A stretch of DNA of 64,000 bases from assembly GCF_019745455.1 (NCBI RefSeq), contig NZ_JAIETD010000041.1:62001-126000 (forward strand), given 5' to 3'. The position numbers and the translations under genes were made by a program. The notes under the pieces were generated by a model. It saw nothing but the letters and a program-made list of their open reading frames with translations. It was not told the DNA's origin and ran no database searches. The DNA is from Methylobacterium sp. (GTDB taxonomy: Bacteria; Pseudomonadota; Alphaproteobacteria; Rhizobiales; Beijerinckiaceae). Each line of letters opens with the position of its first letter. Positions within the stretch are counted from its first letter, which is position 1. Positions 1-8,728 of the stretch are shown piece by piece.

Positions 1-23
1 AGGTTAGGAAGCACCCGGCAGAG

Positions 24-57
24 TGTCAAGCTGGCTTTACGTCAATCGCTCTGGACA
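24..57. promoter_or_regulatory. two overlapping PpsR/CrtJ-like sites (TGT-N12-ACG at 24-41; CGT-N12-ACA at 40-57)
   Basis: TGTCAAGCTGGCTTTACG and CGTCAATCGCTCTGGACA each differ slightly from the TGT-N12-ACA consensus; located upstream of ppaA. Confidence 0.5.
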
Positions 58-271
58 CAGGCATCGGCGACGCGTTACAAATCCAGCGTTGTCAAATCGC
101 CTAGGAGGCGTATCGTCGAAAAGTCAGGCTTAACCGAACGCCACGGGATGCGCGGGGATTTCCCCGCGCCCTTGGGTCTGACGCCTGATTGAGAAGAGGT
201 GCCGGCAGGCGCCACGCTCGACGCCAAGATCGAGGTCGACAGGAGTACGTCGCAAACATTGGGAGGGACCA

Positions 272-1162
272 ATGGACGACCTGAGGCAGTATCGAGAGCG
301 GTGTTTCTTCGACGAAACGAATCTTCGCGACCCGACGGAGCTTGGGGAGAGTTCGGCTGCCAGTCACTTTGCCCGCGTCGAACATCCGACCCGGTGGCAC
401 GGCGACCTCGCCCGCGTCGTCGAAGCCGAGATCATTCCCCGCATGATGCTGGCCCACCGGGCTTCGCAGAGCCCAGAGATGCCCCGGAGCGCCACGCCGA
501 CCCCCGACGAGATCGCCGCCTTCGCCGATCTGCTGCTGTCTCCCGAGGGCGACGACACGGACGGGCGGATCGCCCATCTTCTGGCGGGCGGCCTCAGCGT
601 GGACAGCCTCCTCCTCGATCTTCTCGCTCCTTCCGCGCGCCATCTCGGGCTGCTCTGGGAAGAAGACCTCTGCGACTTCACCGAACTCACCATCGCGATG
701 GGCCGCCTGCAGCGCATCAGCTACGGTCTGTCCTCCCGGTTCGGCGGAGAGGAAGACGGCGGATGGGACGGCCGAAGCCTGCTGCTGCTCACCTGTCCGG
801 GAGAAACACACAGCTTTGGTGTGACGTTGCTCGACCGATTCTTCCGCAAAGCCGGCTGGGACACCGTCTGCGCCACCGAAGCCTCCGGCGTCGACCCGGT
901 TTCGCTGGTGCGAACCGAGTGGTTCGACGTCGTCGGCCTGTCGCTCGCCTGTGAGACACTTCTGCCGGTGCTCGCCGAGACGATCGAGGCATTGCGGGGC
1001 GCATCGCGGAACCCCGATCTCCATATCATGGTTGGGGGACCGATCTTCCTCGACCATCCGGAATATGTATTCCGCGTTGGCGCCGATGCGACGGCCCGGG
1101 ATGCGCGCCAGGCCATTGCCATTGCCCAGCGTTTGCTTGATCTGCGTGCCCGAGCCTGCTGA
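272..1162 (+). CDS. ppaA: B12-binding photosynthesis regulator, PpaA/AerR family
   Basis: PGETHSFGVTLLDRFFRKAGWD matches the GEQHTFG-type B12-binding motif of PpaA/AerR; directly upstream of ppsR; RBS-like GGGAGGG. Confidence 0.88.
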   Translation: MDDLRQYRERCFFDETNLRDPTELGESSAASHFARVEHPTRWHGDLARVVEAEIIPRMMLAHRASQSPEMPRSATPTPDEIAAFADLLLSPEGDDTDGRIAHLLAGGLSVDSLLLDLLAPSARHLGLLWEEDLCDFTELTIAMGRLQRISYGLSSRFGGEEDGGWDGRSLLLLTCPGETHSFGVTLLDRFFRKAGWDTVCATEASGVDPVSLVRTEWFDVVGLSLACETLLPVLAETIEALRGASRNPDLHIMVGGPIFLDHPEYVFRVGADATARDARQAIAIAQRLLDLRARAC

Positions 1163-1197
1163 AAGACCCGTCTGACGGCATCACACCTTGGTGATCT

Positions 1198-2655
1198 TTG
1201 ACCAGTCTGGCGCTTCCCGCCGCAACGACATCGTTCGCGGCCCTTCATAAATCGCTCGGTCCCCTCGATGAGCAGGCGGCCGGGCTTCTCGTCGCCGCGG
1301 CGACGGACCTTTCGCTGGTCATCGACGGCGAAGGGGTGATCCGTGACGCGTCCTTCGGCAGCACCGATCTTGCGGGCGAAGGCTGCGAGGCCTGGCTTGG
1401 GCAACGCTTCGTCGACACCGTCACGGTCGAGAGCCGGCCGAAGATCGCCGCCCTGCTCAAGGATGCCGCTCCGGGCGCCGTGACGCGCTGGCGCCAGGTC
1501 AATCACCCCTCGGCCACCGGGATCGACCTGCCGATCCGCTATTCGGCGATGCGGCTGAAGGCCGACGGTCCGGTCATCGTGATCGGGCGCAACCTGCGCG
1601 CCATGGCGGCCCTGCAGCGTAAGCTCGCCGAGACCCAGCAGGCGCTGGAGCGCGATTACCTGCGCCTGCGCGGCGCCGAGACGCGCTACCGTCTTCTGTT
1701 CCAGCTCGCCGGCGAGCCGGTCCTCGTTGTCGATGCCGGCACGCGCCGCGTCACCGAGGTGAACCCGGCCGCCGCTCGCCTTCTCGGCAAGTCCGAGAAG
1801 CGCATCGTCGGCCAGGACGTCGTCGATCTGTTCGACGGGGCCAGCGGGCGCGACCTCGAAGCCCTGTTCGCCGGCCTGCGGGCCACCGGCCAGGCCGATG
1901 ATCTCGTCGCCCGCCTTGGCAACGGTCGCGGCGAGACCCGGGTCGCCGCCTCCCTGTTCCGGCAGGAGAACGCCACCAGCGCCCTCCTGCGCCTGTCGGT
2001 CGGTGGCATGGACGCGGTCGACAAGTCGCAGGGGCGCAGCGGCGCCAGCGCCCTCGACGTCATCCAGAACCTGCCGGAAGGCTTCGTCGTCACCGATCCG
2101 AGCCGGCACATCCTCGCCGCCAACACGGCGTTCCTCGATCTCGTGCAACTCGCCACGGAGGAGCAGGTCCGCGGCGAGCTCCTCGACCGTTGGCTCGGCC
2201 GGGAGGAGAGCGAGGCGGCGACCCTGTTCGCGACGCTCGGCCTTCACGGTTCGATCCGCCATTACGCCACCAGCATCCGCGGGGCCTACGGCGCGATCGA
2301 GGATGTCGAGATCGCCGCGGTCTCCGTCGCGGGCGGTGGACATCCCTGCCTCGGCTTCACGATCCGGGGTACGCCGCGCCGCGCGATTACCTCAGCCATG
2401 GCGGGGCGCGAATTGCCCCGATCCGTCGAGCAGATGACCGAGCTCGTCGGCCGCGTCTCGATGAAGAACCTCGTGCGCGAATCGACCGATCTCATCGAGC
2501 GCCTGTGCATCGAGGCGGCGCTCCGTATCACCCGCGACAACCGCGCCTCCGCGGCCGAGATGCTGGGCCTGAGCCGGCAGGGCCTCTACGCCAAATTGCG
2601 TCGCTACGGCATCGGCGATCTCGATGTCGCCGAGGCCGGAGACGACGAGGATTAG
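1198..2655 (+). CDS. ppsR: photosynthesis transcriptional regulator PpsR/CrtJ (PAS repeats + Fis-type HTH)
   Basis: PAS-like segments and C-terminal LCIEAALRITRDNRASAAEMLGLSRQGLYAKLRRYGI HTH; TTG start; adjacent to aerR and bchG. Confidence 0.92.
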   Translation: MTSLALPAATTSFAALHKSLGPLDEQAAGLLVAAATDLSLVIDGEGVIRDASFGSTDLAGEGCEAWLGQRFVDTVTVESRPKIAALLKDAAPGAVTRWRQVNHPSATGIDLPIRYSAMRLKADGPVIVIGRNLRAMAALQRKLAETQQALERDYLRLRGAETRYRLLFQLAGEPVLVVDAGTRRVTEVNPAAARLLGKSEKRIVGQDVVDLFDGASGRDLEALFAGLRATGQADDLVARLGNGRGETRVAASLFRQENATSALLRLSVGGMDAVDKSQGRSGASALDVIQNLPEGFVVTDPSRHILAANTAFLDLVQLATEEQVRGELLDRWLGREESEAATLFATLGLHGSIRHYATSIRGAYGAIEDVEIAAVSVAGGGHPCLGFTIRGTPRRAITSAMAGRELPRSVEQMTELVGRVSMKNLVRESTDLIERLCIEAALRITRDNRASAAEMLGLSRQGLYAKLRRYGIGDLDVAEAGDDED

Positions 2656-2675
2656 GCGTCTTCCGCGTCCATCAC

Positions 2676-2693
2676 TGTAAATCCAGCTTGACA
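2676..2693. promoter_or_regulatory. PpsR/CrtJ binding site upstream of bchG
   Basis: TGTAAATCCAGCTTGACA = exact TGT-N12-ACA, 30 bp before the bchG start. Confidence 0.7.
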
Positions 2694-2723
2694 CATGGGC
2701 GCGTAAAAAATTAGCGTCGCCTC

Positions 2724-3608
2724 ATGGTAACGCCCGCACCCAGCGCCCTGCTCGAGCTCCTGAAGCCGATCACCTGGTTCGCGCCGATGTGGGCTTTCGC
2801 CTGCGGCGTCGTCTCCTCCGGTGCCTCGCCGAGCGGGCAATGGCCCGTGATCGCCGCAGGCGTCATCCTGGCCGGCCCCCTGGTCTGCGCTACGAGCCAG
2901 GCCGTCAACGATTGGTACGACCGCCACGTCGACGCCATCAACGAGCCGAGCCGGCCGATCCCGTCGGGGCGGATGCCGGGCCGCTGGGGCCTCTGGGTCG
3001 CCGGAGCCTGGACGGTTCTGTCCCTCGCGGTCGCTGCCGCCCTCGGGCCCTGGATCCTCGGGGCCGCAATGTTCGGCCTCGTTCTCGCCTGGGTCTACAG
3101 CGCACCGCCGCTGCGCCTGAAGCAGAACGGCTGGTGGGGCAATTCGGCGGTGGCGATCTGCTACGAGGGCCTTCCCTGGTTCACCGGGGCCGCCGTGATG
3201 GCCGCCGCGATGCCCGACCGGCGGGTGCTGCTCGTCGCCCTGCTCTACTCGGTGGGCGCCCACGGCATCATGACCCTCAATGACTTCAAGTCGGTGGAAG
3301 GGGACAGCCGCATGGGCGTGCGATCCCTCCCCGTGCAGCTCGGCACCCAGGCGGCGGCCCGCTTCGCCTGCCTCGTCATGGCGCTGCCGCAGATCGCCGT
3401 GATCGCCGCCCTCGCCGCCTGGGACCGACCCTGGCATGCGGGCGTCATCGCCCTTCTGCTCGCAGGTCAGTTCGCCCTGATGGCGACGCTCCTGGCGCAG
3501 CCGCGCGAGAAGGCGGCCTGGTACAACGGCACAGGCACCACGCTCTACGTGCTCGGCATGCTGGTGGCCGCCTTCGCCCTTCGGCCCCTCGTGGGAGGAA
3601 GCGCATGA
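2724..3608 (+). CDS. bchG: bacteriochlorophyll/chlorophyll synthase (UbiA family)
   Basis: NDWYDRHVDAINEPSRPIPSG prenyltransferase motif and YNGTGTTLYVLGM; photosynthesis cluster context. Confidence 0.95.
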   Translation: MVTPAPSALLELLKPITWFAPMWAFACGVVSSGASPSGQWPVIAAGVILAGPLVCATSQAVNDWYDRHVDAINEPSRPIPSGRMPGRWGLWVAGAWTVLSLAVAAALGPWILGAAMFGLVLAWVYSAPPLRLKQNGWWGNSAVAICYEGLPWFTGAAVMAAAMPDRRVLLVALLYSVGAHGIMTLNDFKSVEGDSRMGVRSLPVQLGTQAAARFACLVMALPQIAVIAALAAWDRPWHAGVIALLLAGQFALMATLLAQPREKAAWYNGTGTTLYVLGMLVAAFALRPLVGGSA

Positions 3609-4960
3609 CGGTATTGGCGCCTGCCTCGTTCTCCTGGCCCGCCATCGCGCGGCTCGGACTCGTACAGACCGCCCTCGGGGCGGTGGTGGTGCTGATCACC
3701 TCCACCCTGAACCGGGTCATGGTGGTGGAGCTCGCCCTGCCGGCCATGGTGCCGGGAGCCCTCGTCGCCCTTCACTACGCAGTCCAGGTCCTGCGCCCGC
3801 GCTGGGGCTACGGCTCGGATGTGGGCGGGCGCCGGACGCCCTGGATCATCGGCGGCATGGCGGCCCTGACGGTCGGTGGATTCCTCGCGGCGGTGGCGAC
3901 GCTCGTGATGGAGACGCAGATGGAAGCGGGTCTCGCCCTCGCCGTGCTCGCCTTCCTCGGCGTCGGCATGGGCGCGGGCGCCGCCGGGACCAACCTGCTG
4001 GTTCTGCTGGCTAGCGGGGTCGACGAGCGCCGGCGCGGCGCCGCTGCGACCCTGGTCTGGATCATGATGATCGCGGGCTTCGCCGTCACAGCTCCGCTCG
4101 CCGGACATTTCCTCGATCCGTTCTCTGGCGCCCGGCTTGTCGCCGTATCCGGCACGGTCTCGCTGGTCGCCTTCGCGGTCGCGGCGCTCGCGGTGCGGGG
4201 CATCGAACAGGCGCGGCCCGTCCCCTCTCCCGAGGCTCGTTCCGGGCGCAAGCCGTTCCTGCAGGTGCTCGCCAAAGTCTGGGCCGAGCCGGCCTCCCGC
4301 CGCTTCACGGTGTTCCTGTTCGTGGCGATGCTCGCCTACAGCGCCCAGGAGCTGATCCTCGAGCCCTTCGCCGGGCTCGTCTTCGCGATGACGCCCGGGA
4401 CGACCACCAAGCTCTCCGGCCTGCAGCATGGCGGGGTCCTCGCCGGGATGCTGCTCGTGGCCGGCGTCACGATGGGGATCGGCGGGCCGGTGCTCGGCTC
4501 GCTCAAGGCCTGGACCGTGGGCGGATGCCTCGGCTCGGCCCTCGCCCTCCTGGCCATCGCGGCCGGTGGCCTCGTCGGCCAGGACTTCCCCCTACGCCCC
4601 GCCGTCTTCGCCCTGGGCTTCTTCAACGGCATCTTCGCGGTGGCCGCCATCGGCTCGATGATGGGCCTTGCCGGGGCCGGCGGCGAAGCCGAGCGTGGCA
4701 CCCGCATGGGTGTCTGGGGCGCGGCGCAGGGGGTCGCCTTCGGGGCCGGGGGCTTTCTCGGCACCGTCGCGGTCGACCTCGCCCGCCTCGTGACGCCCCA
4801 TGCGGTCAACGCCTACGCCGCGGTCTTCACCGCCGAGGCCGCCCTCTTCGTCGTAGGCGCCGCCCTGGCGCTGCGCATCGTTTACGCGAAACCGACCCGC
4901 CTGGCGGCTCTCTCGCGCAGCGAACCCTTCCCATCCGAGGCCCGTCTCTCCGCGAGGTAG
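3605..4960 (+). CDS. PucC/LhaA-family BCH2 MFS-type protein
   Basis: LGLVQTALGAVVVLITSTLNRVMVVELALPAMVPGALVALHYAVQ...RPRWGYGSDVGGRRTPWIIGGM; start overlaps the bchG stop (ATGA). Confidence 0.92.
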   Translation: MTVLAPASFSWPAIARLGLVQTALGAVVVLITSTLNRVMVVELALPAMVPGALVALHYAVQVLRPRWGYGSDVGGRRTPWIIGGMAALTVGGFLAAVATLVMETQMEAGLALAVLAFLGVGMGAGAAGTNLLVLLASGVDERRRGAAATLVWIMMIAGFAVTAPLAGHFLDPFSGARLVAVSGTVSLVAFAVAALAVRGIEQARPVPSPEARSGRKPFLQVLAKVWAEPASRRFTVFLFVAMLAYSAQELILEPFAGLVFAMTPGTTTKLSGLQHGGVLAGMLLVAGVTMGIGGPVLGSLKAWTVGGCLGSALALLAIAAGGLVGQDFPLRPAVFALGFFNGIFAVAAIGSMMGLAGAGGEAERGTRMGVWGAAQGVAFGAGGFLGTVAVDLARLVTPHAVNAYAAVFTAEAALFVVGAALALRIVYAKPTRLAALSRSEPFPSEARLSAR

Positions 4961-4965
4961 AACCG

Positions 4966-6183
4966 ATGTCCAAGATCGCGATATCCGAGATCCCGGTGTC
5001 AACGATCGAGACCTTCGACGTGGTGGTGGTCGGCGGCGGTCCTTCGGGCGCTACGGCGGCCACCGATCTCGCCCGCGCCGGGCGCCGCGTCCTGCTCCTC
5101 GACAAGCCGGGCAAGATCAAGCCCTGCGGCGGAGCGATCCCTCCGCGGCTGATCCGTGACTTCGCCATTCCCGACGAACTCATCGTTGCCCGGATCCGCT
5201 CGGCCAGGATGATCTCGCCCAAGGACAAGCGGGTCGACATGCCGATCGGCGACGGGTTCGTCGGAATGGTCGACCGCGAGCATTTCGATCCCTGGCTGCG
5301 CAACCGCGCCGCCCTTGCCGGTGCGGATTACCGACCCGGCCGTTTCGAGCGGATCACCCACGACCCGGATGGCCTCGTCACCGTTCACTATTCGCCTGTC
5401 GGCGGACAGCCGGCCCAGGTCCGCACCCGCCTCGTCATCGGCGCCGACGGGGCCACCTCCGCCGTCGGCCGCACCGAGATCCCCGGCCATGCCGGCATGA
5501 AGCAGGTCTTCGCCTATCACGAGATCGTCCGGCGCCCGGCGGACGGCAGCGGCGACGTCGAGGCCACGCGCTGCGACGTCTATTATCAGGGCAAGCTCTC
5601 GCCCGACTTCTACGCTTGGATCTTCCCGCACGGCGACACGATCAGCATCGGCACCGGCTCCGCCCGTAAGGGTTTTTCGCTGCGCGGCGCGATCCGGGCT
5701 CTCAGGGAATCGAGCGGTCTCGATGCCGGCGAGACGGTCCGGCGCGAGGGCGCGCCGATCCCGCTCAAACCCCTCAAGAAATGGGACAACGGCCGCGACG
5801 TCCTCCTCACCGGAGATGCCGCCGGCATCGTGGCCCCCGCCTCCGGTGAAGGGATCTATTACGCCATGCTCGGGGGACGCTTGGCGGCTGAGGCCGCGGA
5901 GGCCTTCCTCGTCACCGGCAAGGCGAGCGCCCTGGCGCAGGCACGCCGCCGCTTCATGAAGCTTCACGGCCGCGTCTTCCTGATCCTTGGGATCATGCAG
6001 TGGGTCTGGTACCGCAACGACGGCCTTCGTGAGCGCTTCGTCTCCATCTGCAAGGACAAGGACGTTCAGCAGCTCACCTGGGATTCCTACATGAACAAGG
6101 AGCTGGTGCGGGCGAAGCCCGCCGCCCATGCGCGGATCTTCTTCAAGGATCTCGCCCACCTCTTCCGCTGGGTGTCGCCGTGA
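4966..6183 (+). CDS. bchP: geranylgeranyl diphosphate reductase
   Basis: ETFDVVVVGGGPSGATAATDLARAGRRVLLLDK FAD-binding motif, KIKPCGGAIPP; start trimmed from the longer ORF 4525..6183 to ATG 4966. Confidence 0.93.
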   Translation: MSKIAISEIPVSTIETFDVVVVGGGPSGATAATDLARAGRRVLLLDKPGKIKPCGGAIPPRLIRDFAIPDELIVARIRSARMISPKDKRVDMPIGDGFVGMVDREHFDPWLRNRAALAGADYRPGRFERITHDPDGLVTVHYSPVGGQPAQVRTRLVIGADGATSAVGRTEIPGHAGMKQVFAYHEIVRRPADGSGDVEATRCDVYYQGKLSPDFYAWIFPHGDTISIGTGSARKGFSLRGAIRALRESSGLDAGETVRREGAPIPLKPLKKWDNGRDVLLTGDAAGIVAPASGEGIYYAMLGGRLAAEAAEAFLVTGKASALAQARRRFMKLHGRVFLILGIMQWVWYRNDGLRERFVSICKDKDVQQLTWDSYMNKELVRAKPAAHARIFFKDLAHLFRWVSP

Positions 6184-6662
6184 GCGGCTGGACGCCGGTC
6201 CTCGTCGCCGTCGGCGCGGCCATCGTAGTGGCGGTCGCCGGCGGCGTGCTGACGACCACGGGCCCGTGGTACCGCGGGCTGCGCCTGCCATCCTGGAAAC
6301 CGCCGGATTGGGCCTTCGGGCCGGTCTGGACGACGATCTTCACCCTCACGGTCATCTCCGGGCTCATGGCCTGGAACGGCGCACCGAATGCCGAGGCGCG
6401 CTCTGCCCTTCTGGTTGCCTACGCCGTCAACGGCGTGCTCAACATCGCTTGGAGCGGGATCTTCTTCCGGATGCGCCGGCCGGATTGGGCGCTGGTCGAG
6501 GTCGCGTTCCTATGGCTGTCGATCGTGGCGCTGATGCTCGTCACCGTGCCGATCTCGATCATCGCGGCCCTGCTGCTCCTGCCCTATCTCGCCTGGGTCA
6601 GCGTCGCGTCCTACCTCAACCTGACGATCGTTCGCATGAACGCGCCCTTCGGCGCCCATTGA
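6180..6662 (+). CDS. tspO: TspO/MBR family tryptophan-rich sensory protein
   Basis: WYRGLRLPSWKPPDWAFGPVWTTIF and WSGIFF signature; GTG start overlaps the bchP stop by 4 nt. Confidence 0.93.
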   Translation: MSGWTPVLVAVGAAIVVAVAGGVLTTTGPWYRGLRLPSWKPPDWAFGPVWTTIFTLTVISGLMAWNGAPNAEARSALLVAYAVNGVLNIAWSGIFFRMRRPDWALVEVAFLWLSIVALMLVTVPISIIAALLLLPYLAWVSVASYLNLTIVRMNAPFGAH

Positions 6663-6672
6663 GGGGACCGAT

Positions 6673-7035
6673 ATGGCCGAGTGGTTCTCAAGCGGCCTCA
6701 TCATCGACGCCATCCTCGTCCTCGTGGTGTTGGAGGCGGCAGCCCTGCTGTGGTGGAACCGCCGGACCGGGCGTGGGCCGGCTCCCCTCCCGCTCCTCTG
6801 CAACCTCGCATCCGGGGCGGCGCTGATGCTGGCCGTCCGCGCTTCGCTGACCGATTCCGGCTGGCCGATCGTCGCTGTCTGCCTGTTCGGATCGCTTCTG
6901 GCCCATGTCGGCGAGCTCGCGATTAGGTTGCGCCGGACTTCTCGCAGGGAGACGCAGCCGCAGCCTGAACCACAACTTCGTGATGTCGGAACCCCTGCCA
7001 AAATCGTCGCGTTCCCGCTGCGCCGACAAGGCTGA
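6673..7035 (+). CDS. small conserved-looking membrane protein, unknown function
   Basis: 120 aa ORF 10 bp after tspO on the same strand; predicted TM segments. Confidence 0.7.
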   Translation: MAEWFSSGLIIDAILVLVVLEAAALLWWNRRTGRGPAPLPLLCNLASGAALMLAVRASLTDSGWPIVAVCLFGSLLAHVGELAIRLRRTSRRETQPQPEPQLRDVGTPAKIVAFPLRRQG

Positions 7036-7077
7036 GGTCGATCCGCCGCCGGCGGCGCATCGCAGGAGAACACCGAC

Positions 7078-8649
7078 ATGGTTCGCATGGATGCGGCGGC
7101 TTTTGGTGTGCTTCTCCTCTTCGGCGGCGTTCCCGCGGCGGTGGCTCAGGGGGGGGACGCCGACCTCGTCAAGCGCGGCGAATACCTCGTCACAGCCGGC
7201 GATTGCGTCGCCTGCCACACGGCTCCCGGCGGGAAACCGTTCGCCGGCAACTATGTGCTGAACACGCCGATCGGCAAGATCCGCACCCCCAACCTGACCC
7301 CCGACAAGGAGACCGGCCTCGGCAACTGGACCGAAGACGAGTTCGCTCGCGCCATGCACGAGGGGATCACCAAGGACGGGTCCTATCTCTACCCGGCTTT
7401 CCCCTTCGCCTGGTACACCAAGGTGACGCGCGACGACGTCAAGGCGATCTTCGCCTATCTGCGCTCCCTCGAGCCGGTGAACGAGGTGCGCAAGCCCTCC
7501 GAGATCCCGTTCCCCTTCAACATCCGCACGGCGCTCGTGACGTGGCGGACCGCGTTCTTCACGCCGGGCGAGTTCAAGCCGGACCCGAATGCCAGCGCCG
7601 AGGTCAACCGCGGCGGCTACCTCGTCGAGGGGCTGGGCCATTGCGGCATGTGTCACAACGAAAACAAGATCGTCGGTAACAGCGGCCTCGCGGGCAAGCT
7701 CGGCGGCGGCGTCATCGACGGATGGTACGCGCCGAACATCACCCCCGATGGACACCAGGGCATCGGCGGCTGGAGCGACGACCAGGTCGTGACCTACCTG
7801 AAGACCGGCTCCGCGCCCGGCAACCAGCCCGGCGTCGCCGCCGGCCCGATGCGCCAGACCATCGAGGAATCCCTCTCCAGGATGACCGATGCCGACCTCA
7901 AGGCGATGGTCGCCTACCTGCGCACGCAGAAGGCCAAGGAGGCCTACAAGGTCAAGGACGTCCAGGCTTTCGACCAGGTCGGCGCGCCGGGTGCTGGGAC
8001 CTATCTCAGCTACTGTTCGTCCTGCCACAAGCCCGACGGCCAGGGCGTACCCGGTGCCATTCCGGCCTTGGCCGGGAACACCTCCGTCCAGTCCGAGGGA
8101 CCGGAGACCGTGCTGCGCGTGATCCTCGGCGGCTTGAGCGCCCAGAACGGCTACGCGCCGATGCCGGCGGTGGGCACGGGGATGACCGACACCCAGATCG
8201 CCGACGTGGCCGACTACATCCGCAATTCCTGGGGCAACCGCGCGCCGGTCATCACAGAGCGCGGCATCGTCGCCACGGCGCGCAAGCAGACCGAGACGAT
8301 GCTTTCCGGCACCGCGCCCTGCGCGGAGATCGCCCAGCCCGAGATCGCGAAGGCGATCGAGGTAGCCGGGGCCGCCGAGGCCCTGAAGGATCTGCACCCC
8401 GAGCAGTTCATCCCGCGGGTCGGCGAACTGCTGCCGAAGGTGAAGGCCTCGGCGGCCGGCGCCAAGGACGACGACATCGTCAACGGCCTCGTCACCGCCT
8501 TCTGCAAGGCTGGCCGTAACAGCCCGCTCTACGAGAAGGGCGGCTGGCACGCGGCGATCGGCAGCTTCGGCAGCATCGTCTACAGCCAGCTCAAGAACCC
8601 CGAGAAGAGGGCCGACGCCGCGGCTCCGATCCGCCCGACGCCGAACTGA
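7078..8649 (+). CDS. tri-heme cytochrome c (alcohol-dehydrogenase cytochrome subunit-like)
   Basis: three CXXCH motifs: CVACH, CGMCH, CSSCH; N-terminal signal-like segment; C-terminal extension of about 150 aa. Confidence 0.88.
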   Translation: MVRMDAAAFGVLLLFGGVPAAVAQGGDADLVKRGEYLVTAGDCVACHTAPGGKPFAGNYVLNTPIGKIRTPNLTPDKETGLGNWTEDEFARAMHEGITKDGSYLYPAFPFAWYTKVTRDDVKAIFAYLRSLEPVNEVRKPSEIPFPFNIRTALVTWRTAFFTPGEFKPDPNASAEVNRGGYLVEGLGHCGMCHNENKIVGNSGLAGKLGGGVIDGWYAPNITPDGHQGIGGWSDDQVVTYLKTGSAPGNQPGVAAGPMRQTIEESLSRMTDADLKAMVAYLRTQKAKEAYKVKDVQAFDQVGAPGAGTYLSYCSSCHKPDGQGVPGAIPALAGNTSVQSEGPETVLRVILGGLSAQNGYAPMPAVGTGMTDTQIADVADYIRNSWGNRAPVITERGIVATARKQTETMLSGTAPCAEIAQPEIAKAIEVAGAAEALKDLHPEQFIPRVGELLPKVKASAAGAKDDDIVNGLVTAFCKAGRNSPLYEKGGWHAAIGSFGSIVYSQLKNPEKRADAAAPIRPTPN

Positions 8650-8686
8650 AGCAGCGGAATCTCGATCACCGTCGCCAAGCCAAGCC

Positions 8687-8702
8687 AAGCCAACGGCTTT
8701 TT
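8687..8702 (+). terminator. possible weak intrinsic terminator
   Basis: AAGCC-AAC-GGCTT followed by TTT downstream of the cytochrome c gene. Confidence 0.35.
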
Positions 8703-8728
8703 CGCGTCAGGCGGCCGAGATCTGCCCT

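Noticed and set aside
4525-4965. N-terminal extension of the bchP ORF
   Set aside because: Overlaps the PucC-like gene in another frame and is Arg/Gly/Pro-rich; bchP starts at ATG 4966
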